Below are positions 1-5,393 of a stretch of 39,759 nucleotides of DNA, piece after piece. The notes beneath the pieces were generated by a model. That model made no database searches. It had not been told where the DNA came from and was given only the letters and a program-made list of their open reading frames with translations. The stretch comes from an uncultured bacterium (GTDB taxonomy: Bacteria; Verrucomicrobiota; Kiritimatiellia; RFP12; UBA1067), in NCBI GenBank assembly GCA_900547945.1, contig URIT01000013.1, positions 1 through 39,759 of the forward strand, in the 5' to 3' direction. Positions within the stretch are counted from its first letter, which is position 1, and the number at the start of each line of letters is the position of its first letter. Position numbers and translations under genes: made by a program.

Positions 1-203
1 CGGCGCAAAACCGTCGGCTAGCTATCTCGACAAATCAGGGATTTGGAATCTCTGAGTTCCCTGCGGCATCGCACGAAATGCAGGTCGTGCCGTCCGATAC
101 CTTGTTTCAATTCACGCGCCCGCGAGGAACACGGCGGAAGCCGACGAAACACCAGACGGGCGCGACTCCATTCATTGGACCAGATTCCGCGCGGGATCGT
201 CAA
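1..203. other. left flank without a supported gene
   Basis: I see no convincing gene in these bases. The open frames crossing them on both strands have arginine-rich shadow-like translations. One short plus-strand frame enters from the left edge and stops at about position 54 (ending SYLDKSGIWNL), so it could be the tail of a gene outside the window, but it is too short to call. A solitary CRISPR-repeat-like sequence lies at 104-135 and is listed separately. The stretch lies beyond the terminal hairpin of the phage operon, so it may be the phage edge or host DNA. Confidence 0.5.
104..135 (-). repeat. solitary CRISPR-repeat-like sequence
   Basis: Read on the minus strand this 32-base stretch ends in GCGTGAATTGAAAC, closely resembling the 3' end of type I-C CRISPR repeats (GCGTGGATTGAAAC), and is preceded by a GC-rich block as in those repeats. 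No second copy sits at repeat-plus-spacer distance on either side, so this is not an array. The 5' half does not form the usual I-C stem well. It may be a relic, a phage-borne solitary repeat unit or chance similarity. Confidence 0.3.
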
Positions 204-246
204 GCCCCCCGCCCGCGACAAGCTAACCGAAGCGCGGGCGGGGGGC
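204..246 (-). terminator. hairpin closing the leftward phage operon
   Basis: A perfect 14-bp GC-only inverted repeat (204-217 paired with 233-246) encloses a 15-base loop and lies just beyond the stop codon of the last leftward gene. Position and strength fit a transcription terminator. The bases following it in the direction of transcription are not a clean T tract, so termination may be Rho-assisted, or the hairpin may protect the 3' end of the long message. Confidence 0.65.
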
Positions 247-252
247 AAATGC

Positions 253-780
253 CTATTCGGCCGCTCCTCCCGTCGTGCAGGAGCCGTCCTTGCAGGTGAC
301 GGACCCGTCCGTGATCGTGCAGCTGCCGTCCGCGCACGAGACGGTCGCCTTCGCCGGGTCCCCGCCCGCCGCAACGAACGACTTCACCCACGCTGCGACC
401 GCCTCCGCGCCCGTCGAGCCGCCGCTCGTCGCGACCGCCGCGCCGACCTTCGCCGCGAGGTTCGCGGCCCCCTCCAGCGAGCCGACGACGAGCGCGTTGA
501 GGTTCGTGCCGTCCGGGCGCGCGTTGAGGCCGTTGAGCGCGAAGTCGATCTTCCCGGCCTCCACGTGCGCCGTCAGGCTGTCCGCCTCCGTCACCATCCA
601 GTGCTGGTTGTGGTAGACGCTCCAGCCCCTCTTCACGGTCTGGATCGTCCCGTCCTGAAGCGTGACGGGCTTCCCGTCCGCATCCAGGGCGATCTCCTCG
701 CCCCGGTTCTCCACCTCCACCACGCGGCACCCCGCGACGGTTGCGAGGCCCGCGAGGGCCGCCGCCATGATCTTCTTCAT
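253..780 (-). CDS. predicted phage lipoprotein
   Basis: 175 aa. The N-terminus (MKKIMAAALAGLATVAGC) is a lipoprotein signal with lipobox VAGC, so the mature protein should be lipid-anchored at Cys18. The C-terminus carries two copies of a C-x-DGSCT motif close together, giving a four-cysteine tail that may form disulfides. I do not recognise the middle part. The ATG at 780 lies one base after the stop of the DUF1353 gene. As the last gene of the late operon next to an XhlA-like protein, a role in lysis (spanin-like) or superinfection exclusion is possible, but this is inference from position only. Confidence 0.75.
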   Translation of the reverse strand: MKKIMAAALAGLATVAGCRVVEVENRGEEIALDADGKPVTLQDGTIQTVKRGWSVYHNQHWMVTEADSLTAHVEAGKIDFALNGLNARPDGTNLNALVVGSLEGAANLAAKVGAAVATSGGSTGAEAVAAWVKSFVAAGGDPAKATVSCADGSCTITDGSVTCKDGSCTTGGAAE

Positions 781-781
781 T

Positions 782-1168
782 TCAGTTCTCCTTCTTTGCG
801 CCCTGCCAGTGCGAGCCGCCGAAGAGGCGCAGGGCCGCCCATTCGACGTAGGCCTTCCACCTCGGAACGCCAAGAGAGATCTGAAGGTCGCGGAAGAGGT
901 CGTCCGCGTCCGCGCGCGTCGCCTCCGGGTCGCCCCCGGAGTAGAGGAAGTCGTGGACGAGGGCCGCGTAGAGGCGCGGCGCCTCCCACGGCGAGCCGCA
1001 GAGCCACCGGATCCACGCGGGGATCGACGCGCCGTCGGTGACGAAGCCCGCCGGGACTGCGTACGCCTCGCCCCGGTAGACGACGCGCCACGCGCGCGCC
1101 AGGGCGAAGCGCCCGCCCGGCGCGGGGACGAACGCCGGGGCGCGGAAGTCGAACGACGCGCGCCTCAC
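782..1168 (-). CDS. DUF1353-family phage protein
   Basis: 128 aa. The hallmark residues of the DUF1353 family are visible: FVTDGASIPAWI at about residues 42-53 and HDFLYSGG at about 72-79, separated by a proline- and alanine-rich linker. The family is common in phage genomes near the tail/lysis boundary, and its function is not established. The GTG start at 1168 overlaps the stop of the XhlA-like gene (GTGA), which is why it was preferred. A longer upstream frame exists but has shadow-like arginine-rich content. Confidence 0.8.
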   Translation of the reverse strand: MRRASFDFRAPAFVPAPGGRFALARAWRVVYRGEAYAVPAGFVTDGASIPAWIRWLCGSPWEAPRLYAALVHDFLYSGGDPEATRADADDLFRDLQISLGVPRWKAYVEWAALRLFGGSHWQGAKKEN

Positions 1169-1437
1169 CGCCCCGCCTCCCGCGCCGCGCGCGTGACGGC
1201 GTTGAAGCCGTCGTGCCCCACCGCGCCGTACACGAGCGCGAAGACGCTGACGACGAGGACGATCCCGAGGATCGTGAGCGCGGCGCGGAGGAGCGTCGCC
1301 GCCGTGCTGGACAGTTTCTCGCACGTCTGGAAGAGCGTCTTCAGCCGCTCGTCCGTCCGCGCGTGGTAGACCTTCACGTCGCCCTCCAGGCGGTCCACGC
1401 GGTCCTCCAGCTTGTGGAAATGCTCGCGGTCGCACAT
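1165..1437 (-). CDS. XhlA-like membrane protein, possible holin component
   Basis: 90 aa. Residues 1-40 form a charged heptad-like helix (HKLEDRVDRLEGDVKVYHAR), followed by one strongly hydrophobic segment at about 48-72 and a short charged tail. Coiled coil plus single C-terminal membrane helix is the layout of the haemolysin XhlA/holin-associated family. It sits between tail-fibre genes and the DUF1353/lipoprotein pair, where a lysis cassette is expected. The ATG at 1437 follows an AGGAGGAGG ribosome site. No endolysin is recognisable nearby, so holin function is inferred from topology and location. Confidence 0.65.
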   Translation of the reverse strand: MCDREHFHKLEDRVDRLEGDVKVYHARTDERLKTLFQTCEKLSSTAATLLRAALTILGIVLVVSVFALVYGAVGHDGFNAVTRAAREAGR

Positions 1438-1451
1438 GGCTAGTCCTCCTC

Positions 1452-1547
1452 CTAGTTGTCGATGGCCTGTTCGAGGAACGCGGCGATCTCCTCCGCCGTC
1501 GCGACGCCCGCCGCGAACGGCCACCTCTCGCTCTTCCCCTCGAGCAA
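1452..1547 (-). CDS. possible tiny protein (TTG start)
   Basis: A 31-aa frame with TTG start fills the gap between the LamG-like and XhlA-like genes. It would read LEGKSERWPFAAGVATAEEI followed by a short acidic helix. The W-x(4)-G-x-x-T-x-E-E-I pattern recalls tiny XkdX-type proteins that follow phage tail-fibre genes. An AGGA lies about 7 bases before the TTG. The frame continues that of the LamG-like gene after its stop, so it could instead be a former C-terminus. Uncertain. Confidence 0.35.
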   Translation of the reverse strand: MLEGKSERWPFAAGVATAEEIAAFLEQAIDN

Positions 1548-1565
1548 TGGAATAGTCCTGCTGGC

Positions 1566-2294
1566 TCATGCGCCCACTCCAATCCCGAACCGCGCCGCGT
1601 CGACGCGGTTGTTCCGCATGATCTCGTCCTCCGAAAGCGCCCGGCTGTAGATCCGGACGGAGTAGAAGTCCGCCTCGACCCCGCAGTTGGTGTACCAGAG
1701 CTCGTTGCTTCCGACAACGAGGTTGGACGGGTACGGCCATGTGTAGTCGACGCCGTCCACCACCGAGGACTTGACTCCGTTGAAGTAGCCGTACCAGCTG
1801 CTGGTGGACGGGTTGAGGACGCTCGTGGCAGTGAATGGCTTCGTCATGTCCGCGCCCTCCACGTCGGCGTCGGCGAGCTTGGCCCCGTCAAAGTACTCGA
1901 ACCTCAGCCTTCCCACACCGGAGGTCGCGGCCTTGTCGATTAGGATCTCGCATGGATCATTGACGCCGCTCCGCAGGCTAATAAACCGTCCCCACTGGTC
2001 CGCCGCAGTCCTGTACCATCTCGCGACGACCTGGATCGTGTGGCCGTCGAAGCCGCTTCCGCTGAAATATGGGGTGTACAGGTAGGTGTACGGGATGTCC
2101 GCCCCGTTGACGTGAATGAAGTCATCCCCCCAGTTGTAGCGCGCCCCCTCGATGCTGAGCCGGAGCCCGCCGACCGTGTCCGTCCACGAGTCGTCGTCGT
2201 GCGACGCGGCGTCCCACATGTGGACAAGTCCATCGGCCACATACGAATCCGATGGGCCAATCCCGCGCGAGGATGGCTGGAGGCGCCTCCTCAT
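1566..2294 (-). CDS. LamG/concanavalin-like tail protein
   Basis: 242 aa. The chain has the look of a LamG jelly-roll lectin domain: GLVHMWDAASH near the N-terminus, a central run of alternating beta residues, and the typical closing motif SVRIYSRALSEDEIMRNN about 20 residues before the end. Such domains in phages usually sit in tail fibres or baseplates and bind cell-surface sugars. The start overlaps the preceding gene by ATGA at 2294-2291, so translation is probably coupled. It probably works with the two fibre-type genes upstream in adsorption. Confidence 0.75.
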   Translation of the reverse strand: MRRRLQPSSRGIGPSDSYVADGLVHMWDAASHDDDSWTDTVGGLRLSIEGARYNWGDDFIHVNGADIPYTYLYTPYFSGSGFDGHTIQVVARWYRTAADQWGRFISLRSGVNDPCEILIDKAATSGVGRLRFEYFDGAKLADADVEGADMTKPFTATSVLNPSTSSWYGYFNGVKSSVVDGVDYTWPYPSNLVVGSNELWYTNCGVEADFYSVRIYSRALSEDEIMRNNRVDAARFGIGVGA

Positions 2295-2779
2295 GCCGTC
2301 ACCTCCGCGATGAGAGCGGGTACGTCCGCCTCCGCGACGCCGAGCGCGGCGACGAGCGAGGAGAGGTCGCCGCCGTCGTCAGACGGGTCGTAGGCGATTG
2401 CGTCGCCGCCGCGCGTCCACGCGCCGACGTAGACCGCCCGCGAGTTGAGCCACGCGACGAACTCCGCCGTCTTCCCCATGCGGTCAACCGCCGCCTCGAC
2501 CTTCGACTTGCTGACGAGGACGGGGCCGGGCGCGGCGTCCTCATACTCGTAGACGGGGACGATGCGGCCTTCCGCGACCTCGTACCGCGTAGCCTTGACG
2601 CGCTTGCCGTCCGGTGGATCCGGCGGGGCCGCCTCGACAGGCAGCCACCCAGCCTCCGCGTAGCGCGCGGCGGACGGCGAGACGTATACGCGCCCGTCAA
2701 GTACGAGCGTGCGCGGAGCGTAGGCGAGCGCCCCGCCTCCGCCAATCCGAGCGAATCCCCTGTTGATGTCCATGCTCAT
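2291..2779 (-). CDS. tail-fibre accessory protein, unrecognised
   Basis: 162 aa, no family recognised with certainty. The N-terminus is glycine-rich (GFARIGGGGALAYAPRTLVL), there is a proline-rich linker at about residues 48-60, and the C-terminal half is helical and acidic. Start and stop overlap both neighbours by ATGA, placing it firmly inside the fibre module. Length, position and the predicted beta segment followed by helices suggest a fibre-associated or chaperone-like protein, which is inference from context. Confidence 0.6.
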   Translation of the reverse strand: MSMDINRGFARIGGGGALAYAPRTLVLDGRVYVSPSAARYAEAGWLPVEAAPPDPPDGKRVKATRYEVAEGRIVPVYEYEDAAPGPVLVSKSKVEAAVDRMGKTAEFVAWLNSRAVYVGAWTRGGDAIAYDPSDDGGDLSSLVAALGVAEADVPALIAEVTA

Positions 2780-4077
2780 GCTCCAACCTCCTCGACCGCC
2801 TTCTCCGTCGTTGACTGCCTTGTGACGAGCCACTTGCCGCGCGCGTACTCGGCGAAGCAAAAGTGGCTGTTGCCCTTCGGGACCGAATCCGCCCCGTCCG
2901 CGAACTGGTACGTCCCGGCGGGGAGGACGAGCGTCACCGCGCCGTCTGATGCGACGCCCGTGAGCATCAGCTCGCAGTAGCGGAGGGCGTTGCCGGACGG
3001 GGCCTTGAACGAGACTGCCGTCTCTCCGCCCGCCGAGCCGTCCACGAGCGCGACGGCGTTGTCGGAGAGGAGGGCGGCGGAAGCGGACGAGGTGGCCTTG
3101 TCGGCCTTGTTCTTCCTCAGCCACGCGACTGCCGCCGCCAGCGCGGCGAGGAGACCGCCGACGGTCGTCGCCGTCCCCTCGATTGGGAAGCCTCCGAATG
3201 TCGATGCTATCTCGTTCAGGACGGCGACGGAGTCCGTGTCGATGTTCAGGCCGACGGATAGGACTGCGTTTGAAAACGTTGGGTCTGTGGGCAGAACGGC
3301 ACTTTCGATCTTCGAGTCAACCTCTGCCCTTGTGTAGGCCCCGACCTGTGCCGCCGTCACCTTGTGCGGGTTGTCCGTATCTCGGATGTGCGAACCGACC
3401 GTGCCCGCAAGGCTGTTGACGGCATCAACCATCTGTTCCGCGGCCGAATATGCCTCGTCCGCCTTGCTGCCGACGGCGGCGACCTTCGCGTCCACCTCGG
3501 ACGTTGTGTAGACGCTCGCCTTGTCCGCCTTGGCGTCCACCACCGCGTCGACGTACTCCGCCGCGTTCGTCATGAGCGGCGCGTCGCCCGGTATGTCGTT
3601 CGGCGTGGTGTACAGCGGCGCCACCTCCGCGCCAAAGCACGGCAGGGCGCACACCGCAAGCACGGCAACGCCGCGAAGGAAAGCCAGCACGGCGTTCAGC
3701 TTTTTCTTCACCGCACCCAGGCTGTCGCCAGTCGTCGCGTCCTCCACATCCAGCGTCGCGGGGTCGATTGTGATCTGCGCCGCGTAGACCTCTGACGGCG
3801 CGTCCGTCACCTTGATTTTCGCCCACGGCAGCTGCCGCACCATGCCAGCGGCGTTGCGGATGCTCAAAAGCACGCGCCCCGTGCCAAGCGGCATGTCCGC
3901 CGTCTCGTCCGCCGTGTAGGAAAGCTCAATCGTCGCGCCAGCCTCAAGCCCCGTGAAGCTGCGCTCCACGCCGTAGAACTCGACCTCCAGCGTGCAGCCG
4001 CCGTACTCGTAGCCCTCCGCCAGCGCAAGCGTGATTTCACGGCTGGTGTCGCCCCGCTGAATTATCGGTATCGCCAT
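2776..4077 (-). CDS. tail fibre / upper baseplate protein with internal signal-like segment
   Basis: 433 aa. Residues 1-110 form a beta-rich domain resembling the N-terminal part of BppU-type baseplate proteins. Residues 125-150 (KKKLNAVLAFLRGVAVLAVC then ALPCFGA) look like a complete Sec signal peptide, which is odd inside a cytoplasmic-assembly protein. The segment after it is fibre-like, with DTDNPHKVTAAQVGAYTRAE, a motif common in phage tail fibres, and a further hydrophobic stretch near residues 305-320. The ATG at 4077 follows an AGGAGG site and was chosen over a longer frame. Role in host recognition is inferred. Confidence 0.7.
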   Translation of the reverse strand: MAIPIIQRGDTSREITLALAEGYEYGGCTLEVEFYGVERSFTGLEAGATIELSYTADETADMPLGTGRVLLSIRNAAGMVRQLPWAKIKVTDAPSEVYAAQITIDPATLDVEDATTGDSLGAVKKKLNAVLAFLRGVAVLAVCALPCFGAEVAPLYTTPNDIPGDAPLMTNAAEYVDAVVDAKADKASVYTTSEVDAKVAAVGSKADEAYSAAEQMVDAVNSLAGTVGSHIRDTDNPHKVTAAQVGAYTRAEVDSKIESAVLPTDPTFSNAVLSVGLNIDTDSVAVLNEIASTFGGFPIEGTATTVGGLLAALAAAVAWLRKNKADKATSSASAALLSDNAVALVDGSAGGETAVSFKAPSGNALRYCELMLTGVASDGAVTLVLPAGTYQFADGADSVPKGNSHFCFAEYARGKWLVTRQSTTEKAVEEVGA

Positions 4078-4091
4078 ATTGCCTCCTACCT

Positions 4092-4107
4092 GTAAACCGC
4101 TTGTCAA
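4092..4107 (-). repeat. stop-codon hairpin element, copy 1 (degenerate)
   Basis: Reads TTGACAAGCGGTTTAC on the minus strand. The TGA is the stop of the 154-aa gene, and the next gene's AGGAGG site follows. Weakest of five matches to TTGAC-N5-GTC(N)AA. Confidence 0.4.
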
Positions 4108-4568
4108 ACCACGGCTTGCATCCGCCATTCGCCGTCGGCGTACACCATTACCACCTGCACCTTGCCACCGTCAGCCGTCGGCAATGTCGCCACCTGCTGC
4201 GTCTCGCCATCTGGCACCGTGCCCACCGCAGCCGTCGCGCTGAAAGGCTGTACCACCAGCCGCCCCTCGCCAATAGCCGTCGGCTGATCGTCTGCCGCCG
4301 TGGCGTGAACCTCGTACTTGAAGTCGCCCACTGCGGGAAAGCACGTCGCGGGGATCCGCACCGTCCACTCGCCGCCCGGATGCTCGTGCGCCTGCACGTC
4401 GAAGTACGCCCCGTTCGCCCTAAACACGCGCACGAAAAGCCCCGTCACGTCGGCGGGCACCCGGCGCAGCAGGGCGACGAAGTTCCGGCCCTGCCTCGCC
4501 TTCCATGAGCGGAGCGGCACGTCGAGCCTCGTCACGTCGCAGTCGATTATGGCGTTCGTCTGTTCCAT
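4104..4568 (-). CDS. BppU-like baseplate/fibre domain protein
   Basis: 154 aa. The chain is beta-rich with repeated short strands (RNFVALLRRVPADVTGLFVR, GGEWTVRIP, FKYEVHATAA), a pattern like the N-terminal domain of phage baseplate upper proteins (BppU/DUF2479), where a small beta sandwich docks the fibre. The gene after it starts with a comparable domain, suggesting a duplicated docking module. The ATG at 4568 has a GGAGG site and lies after a TTGAC hairpin element. Family assignment is from overall pattern only. Confidence 0.55.
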   Translation of the reverse strand: MEQTNAIIDCDVTRLDVPLRSWKARQGRNFVALLRRVPADVTGLFVRVFRANGAYFDVQAHEHPGGEWTVRIPATCFPAVGDFKYEVHATAADDQPTAIGEGRLVVQPFSATAAVGTVPDGETQQVATLPTADGGKVQVVMVYADGEWRMQAVV

Positions 4569-4582
4569 CTTCAGTCCTCCGT

Positions 4583-4600
4583 GTTTGGACTCCCAGTCAA
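4583..4600 (-). repeat. stop-codon hairpin element, copy 2
   Basis: Reads TTGACTGGGAGTCCAAAC on the minus strand, so TTGAC and GTC(C)AA form a short inverted repeat. It precedes the 154-aa baseplate gene. Unlike the other copies, the gene that would stop here is not recognisable. Confidence 0.5.
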
Positions 4601-4682
4601 AACGCCTCGCGCACACGCGCACGCGTAGGTAAGTAATAATATACTTATGTGGGAATACATCATCGCTTGATCCTGACTCAAA

Positions 4683-4714
4683 GGGGAGAATGGGGGTGGT
4701 GGGGGAAAGAGGGG
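4683..4714 (+). other. G-rich run, quadruplex-forming potential
   Basis: Four G-runs (GGGG, GGGGG, GGGGG, GGGG) separated by loops of 4-5 bases, all on the plus strand, lie in the 4569-4805 gap. A similar run occurs at 22760-22793. Confidence 0.5.
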
Positions 4715-4729
4715 AAACGCCGTCCGCCT

Positions 4730-4748
4730 ACTGCGTCAAAGATACAGT
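4730..4748 (+). repeat. 19-bp ACTG near-palindrome, copy 1
   Basis: ACTGCGTCAAAGATACAGT. The ends ACTG/CAGT and inner TC/GA pair as an inverted repeat around a 3-base centre. First of a direct pair in a tail-module gap. Confidence 0.8.
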
Positions 4749-4763
4749 CGCCGGCATCCAGGA

Positions 4764-4782
4764 ACTGCGTCAAAGATACAGT
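4764..4782 (+). repeat. 19-bp ACTG near-palindrome, copy 2
   Basis: Identical to copy 1 and in the same orientation, 15 bases further on. Five intergenic and three intragenic copies are found in the window. Confidence 0.8.
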
Positions 4783-4805
4783 CGATCCCATGTCAGCGCC
4801 CTCCG

Positions 4806-5039
4806 TCAGCTCGGCGGGTCAAACGGCACCGAGGTGCAATTGGCCGCGTTCGCCTGTGCGCCTCCGTTGCGGATGAACCCGTTTATTGCAAGTCTGAGCG
4901 CGTTTTCGTCAATCCCGATCTTTATTCCGTCAGCCGTGTTTTCAATCTTGACGCAAAAGCCAGGCTTGGGGTCTGTCGCCTTCGCTATGTCCTCAAGGTC
5001 TTTTTTCGTCAGCTGGAAAAAGTAGTCTTTTTTCGTCAT
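4806..5039 (-). CDS. small tail-region protein, unrecognised
   Basis: 77 aa, family not recognised. The first 35 residues are lysine/aspartate-rich (TKKDYFFQLTKKDLEDIAKA), followed by a hydrophobic-acidic strand pattern and a glycine-alanine tail. The ATG at 5039 lies three bases after the stop of the 116-aa gene, with a GGGTGGGGTGAG purine-rich run ahead of it. Its place between the InlB-repeat protein and the baseplate genes suggests a small fibre or assembly part. Confidence 0.6.
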   Translation of the reverse strand: MTKKDYFFQLTKKDLEDIAKATDPKPGFCVKIENTADGIKIGIDENALRLAINGFIRNGGAQANAANCTSVPFDPPS

Positions 5040-5042
5040 GTC

Positions 5043-5393
5043 TCACCCCACCCATCCGCTGTCGTAGCTGCCCTGCTTGCCGCGCACCTGCACCGTATCG
5101 TTGGTTATTTGCAGCATGTACAGGTTGCTGCCGTTTATCTGCTGGTATGCAACGCTCTTGCGCGTGCCCCTGCAAGCTGGTTCAACCGCGCCTCCAGGCC
5201 ATTGCCAATATGTAAGGTTCATGTCGCCTGTCTCCGCCTGTGCCGTTGCGAGGCTTACGCCCTGCTTGGTGGTAACTGAGGAGTTAACGCGCTGGTAGGT
5301 GTAGTATGCACCGCCAATTGCCGGCCCCGTGTTGCGCAGCGAAATGGTGCTGCCGCCGTTACTCACAACGCCATTGCCCGTATAATATCCCAT
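5043..5393 (-). CDS. small beta-rich tail protein
   Basis: 116 aa. Rich in serine, threonine, glycine and aromatic residues (GGAYYTYQRVNSSVTTKQGV) with no charged helices, as in small beta-structured tail or fibre proteins. The start overlaps the stop of the InlB-repeat gene in a TAATG arrangement at 5393, so the two are probably translated together and may act as partners. A longer upstream frame to 5603 lies wholly inside the InlB-repeat gene and was rejected. Family not recognised. Confidence 0.65.
   Translation of the reverse strand: MGYYTGNGVVSNGGSTISLRNTGPAIGGAYYTYQRVNSSVTTKQGVSLATAQAETGDMNLTYWQWPGGAVEPACRGTRKSVAYQQINGSNLYMLQITNDTVQVRGKQGSYDSGWVG

Larger units (their letters stand above)
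4569..4805. other. non-coding gap with structured elements
   Basis: No gene is supported in these 237 bases. They hold, from left to right: a TTGAC hairpin element (4583-4600), an alternating CG stretch, an AT-rich palindrome (TAAGTA/TACTTA, 4630-4647), a G-rich run with quadruplex potential on the plus strand (4683-4714), and two direct copies of the 19-bp ACTG repeat (4730-4748, 4764-4782). The stretch separates two tail genes and is the largest gap in the tail module. Confidence 0.6.

Noticed and set aside
1..54. attL site or tRNA end
   Set aside because: No shared core with the right junction and no tRNA-like T-arm could be made out.
104..250. CRISPR array
   Set aside because: Only one repeat-like unit; no second copy at the expected spacing.
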